From Knoellia sp031844405 (GTDB lineage: Bacteria > Actinomycetota > Actinomycetes > Actinomycetales > Dermatophilaceae), in NCBI GenBank assembly GCA_031844405.1, contig JAUZVC010000001.1:868001-932000 (forward strand): 64,000 nucleotides of DNA, written 5' to 3'. Position 1 is the first letter of the stretch, and each line of letters opens with the position of its first letter. The notes below the pieces were generated by a model. That model worked only from the letters and a program-made list of their open reading frames with translations. It made no database searches and had not been told where the DNA came from. Positions 40,618-48,543 of this stretch are shown here, piece after piece. Position numbers and translations under genes: made by a program.

Positions 40618-41465
40618 GGCGGAACGACGTCGGAACGGCCCGCTCCCTGCTCTTCGTCCCCGGCGACCGCCCCGACCGGTTCGCCAAGGCGGTGGCCAGT
40701 GGCGCCGACGCCGTGGTGCTCGACCTCGAGGACGCGGTCGCCCCGGCAAACAAGGCGGCGGCCCTGGGGCACGTCGTCGACTTCCTCGACGCACTCCCGA
40801 GTGCCCGGTCCGGTTCTGCCGCAAGGGTCGTCGTCCGCGTCAACCCTCCCGGGTCCGAGACATCGCAGGCTGAGCTGTCGGCCCTGGCCGCTTCAGGAGC
40901 GGCCCGGCTGGTCATGGTGCCGAAGGCCGAGAGCGCGGCCTCGCTCGAGGCGGTGCTCGACGAGCTGCCGACGAGGTCGGGGACCATCCCGCTCGTCGAG
41001 ACGGCTGCCGGCCTCCTCGACGTCCGGGAGGTGGCCGCGGCCCGCGGCGTCCTGCGCCTCGCGTTCGGCCACCTCGACCTCTGCGCCCAGCTAGGCCTGT
41101 CACCCGAGGACGAGCGCCGGCTGGACCCCGCGCGGCTCGCGCTTGTCGTGGCCTCCGCCGCGGCCTCGCTGCCGCCTCCGGTCGACGGGGTGTCCACCTC
41201 CATCGACGACGCCGAGGCGATCACCCGCGAGACGCGGTCGGCCGTCGCGTCCGGGTTCACCGGCAGGCTCTGCATCCACCCACGCCAGGTGAGCCTCGTC
41301 CACGACGCCCTCCGTCCCGGCGATGCCGAGGTCGCGTGGGCGCGCACGGTCACGGGTGCCGTGGGGGTGGACGGCGTCGCGAAGGTGGACGGCGAGTTCG
41401 TGGACCGCCCCGTCGTCATCCGGGCCGAGGCGATCCTCGCGCGGGCCCGCGACGCCGTCGGCTAG
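40614..41465 (+). CDS. CitE-like CoA-ester lyase (HpcH/HpaI family)
   Basis: A 283-residue lyase of the citrate-lyase beta/malyl-CoA/citramalyl-CoA family. The conserved start RSLLFVPGDRPDRFAKAVAS, the metal site VVLDLEDAVAPANK, RVNPPGSETSQAELSA, VPKAESAASLEAVL, and IPLVETAAGLLDVREVAAAR (Mg-binding Glu) are visible, as is GRLCIHPRQVSLVHDAL. It would cleave a beta-hydroxyacyl-CoA such as citramalyl-CoA to acetyl-CoA plus pyruvate. Together with the CoA-transferase and the MaoC-like hydratase it makes the three-enzyme core known from itaconate degradation. It starts with GTG, overlapping the acyl-CoA dehydrogenase stop. Confidence 0.88.
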   Translation: MRRNDVGTARSLLFVPGDRPDRFAKAVASGADAVVLDLEDAVAPANKAAALGHVVDFLDALPSARSGSAARVVVRVNPPGSETSQAELSALAASGAARLVMVPKAESAASLEAVLDELPTRSGTIPLVETAAGLLDVREVAAARGVLRLAFGHLDLCAQLGLSPEDERRLDPARLALVVASAAASLPPPVDGVSTSIDDAEAITRETRSAVASGFTGRLCIHPRQVSLVHDALRPGDAEVAWARTVTGAVGVDGVAKVDGEFVDRPVVIRAEAILARARDAVG

Positions 41466-41468
41466 ACC

Positions 41469-41891
41469 TCAGAGCCGCTCGAGCGTGGCCCGGTCGGCCT
41501 CGCCGTCGAACCACTTCTCGAGCACCCCGTCGAAGAGCGCGCGGTCGAGCTCCACCTCCGCGGCCCGCGAGAAGAGCGTCATCGATGACCGCAGCTTCAT
41601 CGCGTCGACGGACCCGAAGACGGCCACCGCATCCGGCTCGTCGAGCTCCAACAGAACCTCGCAGCACTCCCGCAACCGCTGTCCGAGAACGGGATCGGCG
41701 AGATAGGCGCGCGCCTCCGAGAGTCCTGAGACGGCATACACCTGGGCAGTCGAGCTCCGGCCGAGTCCGGCGACCTGGGGGAAGACGAACCACATCCAGT
41801 GGCTCGTCTTGCGGCCGCGGCGCAGCTCGGCGAGTGCCCTCGCATACGTGGCGCCGGCGTCCTGCGCCTCGACGAACCGGTTCAGTCCCAC
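41469..41891 (-). CDS. DUF1810 family protein
   Basis: A 140-residue protein of the DUF1810 (calpastatin-like, COG5579) family. The hallmark start GLNRFVEAQDAGATYARALA, then KTSHWMWFVFPQVAGLG, YLADPVLGQRLRECCEVLLE and SSMTLFSRA are all present. Function is unknown; structures show a small helical fold. Start GTG 41891 was chosen (AGAG eight bases upstream); GTG 41900 is an alternative. It overlaps the end of the upstream enoyl-CoA hydratase-like gene by 10 bp, so it is probably co-transcribed. It converges with the CitE-like gene. Confidence 0.87.
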   Translation of the reverse strand: MGLNRFVEAQDAGATYARALAELRRGRKTSHWMWFVFPQVAGLGRSSTAQVYAVSGLSEARAYLADPVLGQRLRECCEVLLELDEPDAVAVFGSVDAMKLRSSMTLFSRAAEVELDRALFDGVLEKWFDGEADRATLERL

Positions 41892-42781
41892 GGCAACCAC
41901 TCTGGCAGGTCTCGCGACGCCGCGGACGTGAACTCCGGTGCGCGCTTCTCGCGAAAGGCCGTCACGCCCTCGCGGCCGTCGTGAACGCTCGTCCACCACA
42001 TCGCGAGCGAGTCGACGCGGTGCGCCTCGAGCGGGTGCGGCTGGGCGGCGTTGCGCCACATCATCTGCCGGGTGAGCGCGGTCGCGACCGGCGAGCGTCC
42101 CGAGACGAAGCGACGCGCGAGCCCGTATGCCGTGTCCAGCAACGCTTCCGGCTCCACCACCGAGCGCAGCAGCCCTCCGTCGAGGGCCTCCTCGGCGGTG
42201 AGGACGTCGGCGGAGTAGGTCCACTCGAGTGCCCGCGAGATGCCGACGAGTCGTGGCAGGAACCACGACGAGCACGCCTCGGGCACGATCCCGAGGCGGC
42301 CGAAGACGAACCCGACCCGCGCCGACGTCGACGCCACCCGCACGTCCATCGGCAGGGTCATCGTCGCGCCGATGCCGACGGCTGGGCCGTTGATCGCGGC
42401 GATGACCGGTTTGGTGCAGTCGTAGATCGCGAGCACGACCCGGCCACCGGTGTCACGCACGCCGTCGGCGACCTCGGGGGAGTCGAGCCGCTCGCGCATG
42501 TCGTCGAGGGTCGGCGCGAGGGACTCGTCGAGCCCGAAGACGTTGCCCTCGCGAGAGAGGTCCATCCCGGCGCAGAAGGCGCGCCCCGAGCCGGTGACGA
42601 CCACCGCCGCCACCGCGTCGTCGTCGTTGACGCGCCGGAACGCATCCTCGAGCTCGCGAGCCATCGTCACCGTGAAGGCGTTGAGCGCGTCGGGCCGGTG
42701 AAGGGTGAGCGTGAGGATCCCGTCGTCGGAGACCTCCCAGAGCAGGGTCTCGTAGGCGCGCGGGTCGTCAGGGGACGTCAT
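41882..42781 (-). CDS. Enoyl-CoA hydratase/isomerase family protein lacking canonical glutamates
   Basis: A 299-residue crotonase-superfamily protein. The oxyanion-hole segment SGRAFCAGMDLSREGNVFGL is present. At the two standard hydratase glutamate positions the sequence reads NGPAVGIGATMTLPMDVRVA (no Glu) and GFVFGRLGIVPEACSSWFLP. In the latter the Glu of PEACSS is at the position used by enoyl-CoA isomerases. It is therefore more likely an isomerase, or acts on another CoA ester, than a plain hydratase. ATG 42781 is chosen because the preceding residues lack family similarity. It is monocistronic with DUF1810, and divergent from the next gene. Whether it belongs to the GntR cluster is unclear. 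Confidence 0.83.
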   Translation of the reverse strand: MTSPDDPRAYETLLWEVSDDGILTLTLHRPDALNAFTVTMARELEDAFRRVNDDDAVAAVVVTGSGRAFCAGMDLSREGNVFGLDESLAPTLDDMRERLDSPEVADGVRDTGGRVVLAIYDCTKPVIAAINGPAVGIGATMTLPMDVRVASTSARVGFVFGRLGIVPEACSSWFLPRLVGISRALEWTYSADVLTAEEALDGGLLRSVVEPEALLDTAYGLARRFVSGRSPVATALTRQMMWRNAAQPHPLEAHRVDSLAMWWTSVHDGREGVTAFREKRAPEFTSAASRDLPEWLPWD

Positions 42782-42810
42782 CTCCCCAACGTACGGGGCA
42801 GGATGGGAGT

Positions 42811-43452
42811 GTGACAGACAGCGGCCGCAGCCTTCCTCGGCGTCCCGTGCCCTTCGGCCCCGACGCGCTCGAGGCACACGGCGGCACCCTCCCGGGCCCG
42901 GCCGAGACCACCGAGATCGCCCACCAGACCGCCGCCGTCCTCGTCGGCACCGGGCGCGCCGCCCACGACCCGGAGGTCACCGCCCGCCTCGTCGCCCTCG
43001 TCGACGAGCTGGGCCTGTCGACGGTCGCGGACCTGTGGGCGGGCCGCCCCGCCCGCAGCCTGCCCGGTGCCCTCTGGCGCCTGTATGCCGTCCGCGAGTG
43101 GGTGCGGCGCCAGCCCGTCGAGGCGAGCCGGCAGTACGCCGCGGGCGTACGGTTCACCGACGTCGCCCACGCCATCGCCGGGATGGCCGAGCCGCCGGGT
43201 CCGGACGAGGTGAGGTCGCTCGCCGACGAGATCCTCACGGGCGTGTTCGACGGTGACCTCGCCGTCGCGCTGGAGCGGGCCGCGGCCTTCGCCTCGGTCA
43301 TCGCCGCAGGTCGGGCCGACCTCGCTCACGACCGCGACGACACCGACCCGGCCCTGGCCGGGGCCCTGACGACGAGCGCCGCCGCCATGCAGCGGACGGG
43401 TGAGGACCTCGTCGCCTGCGCGCGCCTGTGGCGCGCCGACGAGCTCGACTGA
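42811..43452 (+). CDS. Conserved hypothetical protein
   Basis: A 213-residue helical, soluble protein that I do not recognise by name. Notable segments: ETTEIAHQTAAVLVGTGRAA, LWRLYAVREWVRRQPVEASR, RFTDVAHAIAGMAEPPGPDE. It begins with GTG at 42811, 29 bp from the divergent crotonase gene. Codon use is typical of the window, and the protein looks real (good third-position GC, no frameshifts), but no role can be proposed. It is upstream of the phosphate region but separated from it by a 380-bp gap. Confidence 0.65.
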   Translation: MTDSGRSLPRRPVPFGPDALEAHGGTLPGPAETTEIAHQTAAVLVGTGRAAHDPEVTARLVALVDELGLSTVADLWAGRPARSLPGALWRLYAVREWVRRQPVEASRQYAAGVRFTDVAHAIAGMAEPPGPDEVRSLADEILTGVFDGDLAVALERAAAFASVIAAGRADLAHDRDDTDPALAGALTTSAAAMQRTGEDLVACARLWRADELD

Positions 43453-43832
43453 CTCCTTGCGTCCGAAGTAGGGTCGTCCCGAAGTCCCACCGTCGTCCCG
43501 CCGGGCGCCACGGTGCTCGGGGAGCGTCGGCGAGCAGACGGCATACCGGACTGCCGTTCGGGAATGGACACGGGGCCGGCACGCGTTAGGCTCTCGTGGT
43601 GGTGCCGGACCGCGGCAGCCCCGGGTCCCAAATTCAGCCGCTACGAGCGGCCACGCGCCGTGAGGCGCTCCCGGTCCGGCACCGCTTCTCGTCCCGCGGG
43701 TTCCCCCTCGTCACATCCGTCGCACGGGTTGCGCGGAGGCGAACCGGGCGGTAACAGCCGATGACGTGGTTCTGGCCCGGAGGCCGTAGCCTTGTCGGCG
43801 ACCGTTGACCTCGAGCCTTTCGGAGCACTCAC
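43453..43832. other. 380-bp intergenic region before the DUF47-pit operon
   Basis: No gene was found here. The region holds one copy of the CGGCATAC octamer near 43538 and a tentative PHO-box-like pair (43734-43755). It ends with a short leader before the GTG start of DUF47. Its base composition is slightly less GC-rich than neighbours. A small leader or non-coding RNA cannot be excluded, but I see no riboswitch hallmark. Confidence 0.5.
43734..43755 (-). promoter_or_regulatory. Tentative PHO-box-like direct repeat
   Basis: Read on the minus strand the sequence is GTTACCGCCCG then GTTCGCCTCCG, two 11-base units resembling the actinobacterial PHO box unit GTTCACC. The match is partial and the orientation is opposite to the phosphate genes 78 bp downstream. 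Listed because of context, with low certainty. Confidence 0.25.
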
Positions 43833-44459
43833 GTGGGCTTCCGCCTGACCCCCCAGGACACCGGGTTCTACGACCTGTTCTCCCAGTCCGCCGCGCACCT
43901 CGTCGAGGGTGCCGCCCAGCTCACCGCCATCCTGGGAGCGCAGAGCCAGGAGGAGCGCGAGGCCATCGCCAAGCGCATCGACGAGGTGGAGACCTCCGCC
44001 GACGAGTCCACGCACGAGCTCATCCGCAAGGTGAACAGCTCGTTCATCACGCCGTTCGACCGTGAGGACATCCACGGCCTCGCCAGTGCGCTCGACGACT
44101 GCGTCGACCACATGGACGCCGCCGCCGACCTCGTCGCGCTCTACCGCATCGACAAGTTCCCCAAGGGCGTCGTCAAGCAGGTCGAGATCCTCTCGCGGAT
44201 GGCCGAGGTCACCGTCGAGGCGATGCCGCGGCTGCGCTCGATGAAGGACCTCAGCTCCTTCTGGATCGAGATCAACCGCCTCGAGAACTCTGCCGACAAG
44301 GCCTACCGCCGCATGCTCGCCGAGCTCTTCAACGCCGAGGGCGCCGACGCCATCACGGTGATGAAGCACAAGGAGCTCATCGACGAGCTCGAGGCCGCGG
44401 CCGACGCCTTCGAGACCGTGGCCCACAAGGTCGAGAGCATCGCCGTCAAGGAGTCCTGA
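43833..44459 (+). CDS. DUF47 / PhoU-like phosphate transport accessory protein
   Basis: A 208-residue protein of the DUF47 (COG1392, PhoU-like) family that accompanies Pit transporters. It opens GFRLTPQDTGFYDLFSQSAA and has the helical signature SSFITPFDREDIHGLASALD with DDCVDHMDAAADLVALYRID, where PhoU-type acidic/metal-binding residues lie (E/DxxxD). The C-terminal helices include VMKHKELIDELEAAADAFE. It likely modulates low-affinity phosphate import by the adjacent transporter. GTG start at 43833; the gap to pit is 5 bp, a firm operon. Confidence 0.88.
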   Translation: MGFRLTPQDTGFYDLFSQSAAHLVEGAAQLTAILGAQSQEEREAIAKRIDEVETSADESTHELIRKVNSSFITPFDREDIHGLASALDDCVDHMDAAADLVALYRIDKFPKGVVKQVEILSRMAEVTVEAMPRLRSMKDLSSFWIEINRLENSADKAYRRMLAELFNAEGADAITVMKHKELIDELEAAADAFETVAHKVESIAVKES

Positions 44460-44464
44460 CCACC

Positions 44465-45469
44465 GTGGAGAGCTGGATCCCGGTGGCCCTCGTCGTCGCG
44501 CTGGCGATGGGCTTCAACTACACCAACGGCTTCCACGACGCCGCGAACGCCATCGCGACGTCCGTGTCGACGCGTGCCCTCACTCCGCGCATCGCGCTCG
44601 GCATGGCGGCGATCGCCAACCTCGCCGGCGCCTTCCTCGGCACCAAGGTCGCCAAGACCGTCGGCAGCGGCATCATCGACGCACCCGCGGGCAAGGTCGG
44701 ACTCACGATCTGTGCCGCCGGCCTCGTCGGCGCCATCGCGTGGAACATGCTCACGTGGTGGTACGGCCTGCCGTCGTCCTCCTCGCACGCCCTCATCGGC
44801 GGTCTCGGTGGCGCCGCGCTGGCCGCGTCGTCGACCGTGCACTGGGGCGCCGTGCTCGAGAAGGTCATCCTGCCCATGGTCGCCTCACCGATCGTCGGGC
44901 TCATCGTGGGCTTCCTCGTCATGACGGCGATCCTGTGGCTCTTCCGCCGCGGCCACCCGGGCAAGGTCAACCGCAACTTCCGCTACGCGCAGACCGTCTC
45001 GGCCGCCGCCATGGCGTTCGGCCACGGCATGCAGGACGCCGCGAAGACCGCCGGTGTCGTCGTGCTCGCCCTCACCGTCGGCGGCTTCCACACCGAGGGC
45101 AACCAGGGCATCCCGCTCTGGGTCCTCGTCATGAGCGCCGTCGTCATCTCCGCCGGCACGTATGCCGGTGGGTGGCGGATCATGCGCACGCTCGGCCGGC
45201 GCATCATCCACCTCGACCCGCCGCAGGGCTTCGCCGCGGAGACGACGGCCGCGGCCGTGCTCTACGTCGCCACCGCGACCGGCGCGCCGATCTCGACGAC
45301 CCACGCCATCACCTCGGCGATCATGGGCGTCGGCTCGACGAAGTCGGTCAAGGCGGTGCGCTGGGGCGTGGCCAAGAACATCGTCGGCGCGTGGGTCTTC
45401 ACCTTCCCCGGTGCCGGCATCGTCGCCGCCCTCACCTACCTCGTCCTCAAGCTCGTCCTCGGCCTCTGA
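44465..45469 (+). CDS. pit: PiT-family inorganic phosphate transporter
   Basis: A 334-residue low-affinity phosphate permease (PiT/PHO-4 family) with about ten membrane helices. The two duplicated signature segments are present: YTNGFHDAANAIATSVSTRA near the N-terminus and FGHGMQDAAKTAGVVVLALT in the second half. GLPSSSSHALIGGLGGAALA and TGAPISTTHAITSAIMGVG also mark the family. GTG start 44465. It ends 17 bp before the hairpin element that also covers the end of the converging AbiEi-like gene. Together with PstSCAB it gives the cell low- and high-affinity phosphate uptake in one 8-kb region. Confidence 0.93.
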   Translation: MESWIPVALVVALAMGFNYTNGFHDAANAIATSVSTRALTPRIALGMAAIANLAGAFLGTKVAKTVGSGIIDAPAGKVGLTICAAGLVGAIAWNMLTWWYGLPSSSSHALIGGLGGAALAASSTVHWGAVLEKVILPMVASPIVGLIVGFLVMTAILWLFRRGHPGKVNRNFRYAQTVSAAAMAFGHGMQDAAKTAGVVVLALTVGGFHTEGNQGIPLWVLVMSAVVISAGTYAGGWRIMRTLGRRIIHLDPPQGFAAETTAAAVLYVATATGAPISTTHAITSAIMGVGSTKSVKAVRWGVAKNIVGAWVFTFPGAGIVAALTYLVLKLVLGL

Positions 45470-45486
45470 CCCCTCGCGTCCTCCCC

Positions 45487-45552
45487 GACTTATTGCCCGG
45501 AGACCACCGAATCAGGCGCTGAGAGCACGTTTCTGGGTGGTCCTGGGGCAAT
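45487..45552. repeat. Hairpin repeat element, copy a
   Basis: The left arm ATTGCCCGGAGACCACC (45492-45508) pairs with the right arm GGTGGTCCTGGGGCAAT (45536-45552); 14 of 17 pairs plus one wobble. The outer end reads GACTTATTGC. The right arm is identical to that of copy b 1.2 kb away, and the interior (ATCAGGCGC) is shared. It covers the end of the minus-strand AbiEi-like gene and follows pit, so it may terminate transcription in both directions. Confidence 0.75.
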
Positions 45553-46552
45553 CAGACAGGTCGCGGCGGCAGCATCCGCACAGGAACCTCGCCCTCACCC
45601 GTCCGGGATCGGCGCGCTCACGAGCCGCGCAGAAGCGGTCGGCGAGTGGCGTCACCCGCAGCGCGTCGCCGGTGTCCCAGCGCATGACGTCGAGTCCGAG
45701 GTCGCGAAGTCTGTTCTCACGAATGCGCTCAGCGTGAACGTTGCGGCGGAGGGTCTCACCGAGATCGCCGCCGACGGCGCCGCCGGTTCCGAGCTCGTAC
45801 TTGCCTCTGCCGTCGGCCTCCCCGACGAGCGCGAGGTCGGGCCACACGGCGTCAGCTCGCGCCACGAAACGCCCAGCACGGTCGAGCACAGTGACCTGCG
45901 GAACTCCACAGGGCAGGCCATGACTGTGCAAGGCCCAAGCCGACACGGACTCCAGCCAGTTCTCACGCCGAGGGTCAGTCACGCGCAGGACGTCATCCGC
46001 ACCGGCGATCCCGGGCCAGTGGACCTGATGGCGGCGCATCGCGTCGAGGTTCGAACGACTGCAGAGACCCCTACGCAGCGCCGCGTCCGTGATGGCCAAG
46101 GCGTCCCGTGGGTGTAGGTCGCGGATGCAGTCGACGACGGTCCGGGCCGCGATGAGGTGCGGTCGCCGAGCAACGATGACGACATGAGCCGGCGGCGTGG
46201 CACCGCGATGGAACCGTCGCCATGCGTCGGTCCGGCTGGTCCTTGAGTCGTCGAGGAGCGTCATAGTCACCTTCGAGGGCTCGTATGCCGGGTGCGGCAG
46301 CCCCAGGAGCACCGCAGCGCTGAGGTGGCTCACGATGGCGTCCGGGGTGAGCCGCACGCCTGCCCGTGCGAGGTGCTCGTGTCGCACCCACGGTGGGAGG
46401 GCATCCCACGGTGAGCGGACGGCATACAGGCCCTTGGCGAGACGTGTGAGGTCGCCACGCTCGACGGCCCGTTCGATGCGACGGTCCGTGATGCCTACCC
46501 CTCGCGCATCGGCGCGTCCGAAGGGTTGAGGGAGGGTGGCGAGGTCCGGCAT
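45512..46552 (-). CDS. AbiEi-like antitoxin-domain / DUF559 endonuclease-like protein
   Basis: A 346-residue protein. The N-terminus looks like the winged-helix domain of AbiEi-type (type IV toxin-antitoxin) antitoxins: GVGITDRRIERAVERGDLTR, LAKGLYAVRSPWDALPPW, then TPDAIVSHLSAAVLLGLPHP. The C-terminus resembles DUF559/Vsr-like PD-(D/E)xK nuclease folds: RADAVWPDLALVGEADGRGK, then RENRLRDLGLDVMRW. No toxin partner is adjacent. GC content is visibly lower than in neighbours, and two homologous hairpin repeats bracket the gene between two phosphate operons, both suggesting acquisition. The end of the protein (CGCCRRDLSDCPRTTQKRAL) is encoded inside repeat copy a. Start ATG 46552; GTG 46561 is possible. 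Confidence 0.72.
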   Translation of the reverse strand: MPDLATLPQPFGRADARGVGITDRRIERAVERGDLTRLAKGLYAVRSPWDALPPWVRHEHLARAGVRLTPDAIVSHLSAAVLLGLPHPAYEPSKVTMTLLDDSRTSRTDAWRRFHRGATPPAHVVIVARRPHLIAARTVVDCIRDLHPRDALAITDAALRRGLCSRSNLDAMRRHQVHWPGIAGADDVLRVTDPRRENWLESVSAWALHSHGLPCGVPQVTVLDRAGRFVARADAVWPDLALVGEADGRGKYELGTGGAVGGDLGETLRRNVHAERIRENRLRDLGLDVMRWDTGDALRVTPLADRFCAARERADPGRVRARFLCGCCRRDLSDCPRTTQKRALSA

Positions 46553-46671
46553 GCCCACCACCGTCCGGGATCTGGAGGTGCCGACGCGGAGTCGAGAGGG
46601 TCACCTGTGGACGGATCGCCACCGGAGTGACGGCTGTGGACGAACCCCGTGCCCACTCACCCCAGCAACTG

Positions 46672-46740
46672 ATTGCCCCAGGGCCACCGAGATCAGGCGC
46701 AGAACGCCGGAATCTGGTGGTCCTGGGGCAATAAGTGCGG
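46672..46740. repeat. Hairpin repeat element, copy b
   Basis: ATTGCCCCAGGGCCACC (46672-46688) pairs with GGTGGTCCTGGGGCAAT (46716-46732); 16 of 17 pairs plus one wobble. It is followed by AAGTGC, completing a GCAATAAGT end. It lies between the AbiEi-like gene start and the pstB stop and probably terminates the pst transcript. It has the same orientation as copy a. Confidence 0.78.
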
Positions 46741-46773
46741 AGAATCCAGGGGGAGGAGAGAGGGGGTGGGGGG

Positions 46774-47550
46774 TCAGCCGAAGCGGCCGGAGATGTAGTC
46801 CTCGGTGGCCTTCTCGGACGGGTTGCTGAAGATGCGCTGCGTGTCGTCGACCTCGACGAGCCGGCCGGGCTGGCCCGTGGCCTTGAGGTTGAAGAACGCC
46901 GTCTGGTCCGAGACCCGCGCTGCCTGCTGCATGTTGTGGGTGACGATGACGATGGTGTACTGGCTCTTGAGGTCGTTGATGAGGTCCTCGATGGCGAGCG
47001 TCGAGATCGGGTCGAGTGCCGAGCACGGCTCGTCCATGAGGAGCACCTGCGGCTCGACGGCGATGGCGCGGGCGATGCACAGCCGCTGCTGCTGACCGCC
47101 GGAGAGCCCGGCACCGGGCTTGTCGAGGCGGTCCTTGACCTCGTTCCAGAGGTTGGCGCCCTTGAGCGAGCGCTCGACGACCTCGTCGAGCCGCTTCTTG
47201 TTCTTGACGCCGTTGAGCCTGAGCCCGGCGGCGACGTTGTCGCGGATCGACATCGTCGGGAACGGGTTGGGCCGCTGGAACACCATGCCGACCGTGCGAC
47301 GCACCGCCACGGGGTCCATCGAGGAGGCGTAGAGGTCCTGGTCGTCGAGCGCGACCTTGCCCTCGACGCGTCCGCCGGGGATGACCTCGTGCATGCGGTT
47401 GAGCGTGCGGAGGACGGTCGACTTGCCGCAGCCGGACGGGCCGATGAAGGCCGTCACGGAGCGGGGCTCGACGGTGAGGGACACGCCCTCGACGGCCTTG
47501 AAGTCGCCGTAGTAGATGTCGAGGTCCTTGACGTCGATGCGCTTTGCCAT
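46774..47550 (-). CDS. pstB: Phosphate ABC transporter ATPase PstB
   Basis: A 258-residue ATPase of the high-affinity phosphate importer. Walker A is FIGPSGCGKSTVLRTLNRMH, the signature GAGLSGGQQQRLCIARAIAV, and Walker B PQVLLMDEPCSALDPISTL. The PstB-specific VFQRPNPFPTMSIRDNVAAG and THNMQQAARVSDQTAFF are present. It is the last gene of pstSCAB on the minus strand, 63 bp after pstA. A hairpin element follows 34 bp beyond the stop. Length is standard. Confidence 0.97.
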   Translation of the reverse strand: MAKRIDVKDLDIYYGDFKAVEGVSLTVEPRSVTAFIGPSGCGKSTVLRTLNRMHEVIPGGRVEGKVALDDQDLYASSMDPVAVRRTVGMVFQRPNPFPTMSIRDNVAAGLRLNGVKNKKRLDEVVERSLKGANLWNEVKDRLDKPGAGLSGGQQQRLCIARAIAVEPQVLLMDEPCSALDPISTLAIEDLINDLKSQYTIVIVTHNMQQAARVSDQTAFFNLKATGQPGRLVEVDDTQRIFSNPSEKATEDYISGRFG

Positions 47551-47613
47551 GGGTGCTGTCGTTTCTCTCTCGGGGTGCGAAGTGCAGGGGTATGCCGTGT
47601 GCGCGGCCGCGCG

Positions 47614-48543
47614 TCAGCTCTTCACCTTGCTGAACCGGCCGACGAAGCGGCCGAGCAGGTTGAGCAGGAAGATGATGAGGATGAGGGTGAGGGCGGCGCC
47701 CCAGGTGCGGTCGATCGCCGGCTGGAGGTTCTCGCTGTAGTTCTGGTAGATCATCGTCGGCAGGGTGGGCATGAGGCCGTCGAAGAGGTTCGTCGCGATG
47801 ACTGCGGTGTAGGGGCCGAGGATGATGAGCGGCGCCGTCTCGCCCATGACGCGGGCGAGGCCGAGCAGGATGCCGGTGACGATGCCCGAGAACGACGTGG
47901 GGATGACGATCTTCATGATCGTCTTCCACTTCGGCACGCCGAGGGCGTAGGAGGCCTCACGCAGCTCGTTGGGAACGAGCTTGAGCATCTCCTCGGTCGA
48001 GCGCACCACGGTGGGGATCATGAGCATCGTCAGCGCCAGGCACACGGCGAACCCGATGCGCTGGAAGCCCAGCGTCGTCACCCACAGGGCGTAGATGAAG
48101 AGCCCGGCGACGATCGACGGGATGCCGGTGAGGATGTCGACCATGAAGGACACGACCTTGGCGAGCCGGCCGCGGCCGTACTCGACGAGGTAGACCGCGG
48201 TGAGGACGCCGATCGGCACCGAGATGAGCGCGGTGACGGCAGCCTGGATGAGCGTGCCCTGGATCGCGTGGACGGCGCCGCCGCCCTCTCGTCGGGCGGT
48301 GATGCCGGACTGCGAGAGCGACCACCAGTCGACGCTGGCGATGATCTGGCCGCCCTTGACGATCGTGGCGCCGAGGATCCAGACGAGGGGGACGAGGGCG
48401 ACGACGAAGGCGGTCCACATGACGACGCGGGCGAGCTGGTCGCGGAACGCCCGGCCACCGGACCGGCCGCCGAAGTCGTCACCCGCCGGGGTCGCGGGGG
48501 TGGTGGGCGGCGCCGACTCGTCGACGGTGCTCAGGGTGCTCAT
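47614..48543 (-). CDS. pstA: Phosphate ABC transporter permease PstA
   Basis: A 309-residue permease with about six membrane helices after a 35-residue polar, Pro/Thr-rich N-terminus. The binding-protein-dependent transport region includes YLVEYGRGRLAKVVSFMVDI, TGIPSIVAGLFIYALWVTTL and the EAA loop ELREASYALGVPKWKTIMKI. Start ATG 48543 overlaps the pstC stop by ATGA. It forms the membrane channel with PstC. Length and order are normal. Confidence 0.96.
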   Translation of the reverse strand: MSTLSTVDESAPPTTPATPAGDDFGGRSGGRAFRDQLARVVMWTAFVVALVPLVWILGATIVKGGQIIASVDWWSLSQSGITARREGGGAVHAIQGTLIQAAVTALISVPIGVLTAVYLVEYGRGRLAKVVSFMVDILTGIPSIVAGLFIYALWVTTLGFQRIGFAVCLALTMLMIPTVVRSTEEMLKLVPNELREASYALGVPKWKTIMKIVIPTSFSGIVTGILLGLARVMGETAPLIILGPYTAVIATNLFDGLMPTLPTMIYQNYSENLQPAIDRTWGAALTLILIIFLLNLLGRFVGRFSKVKS

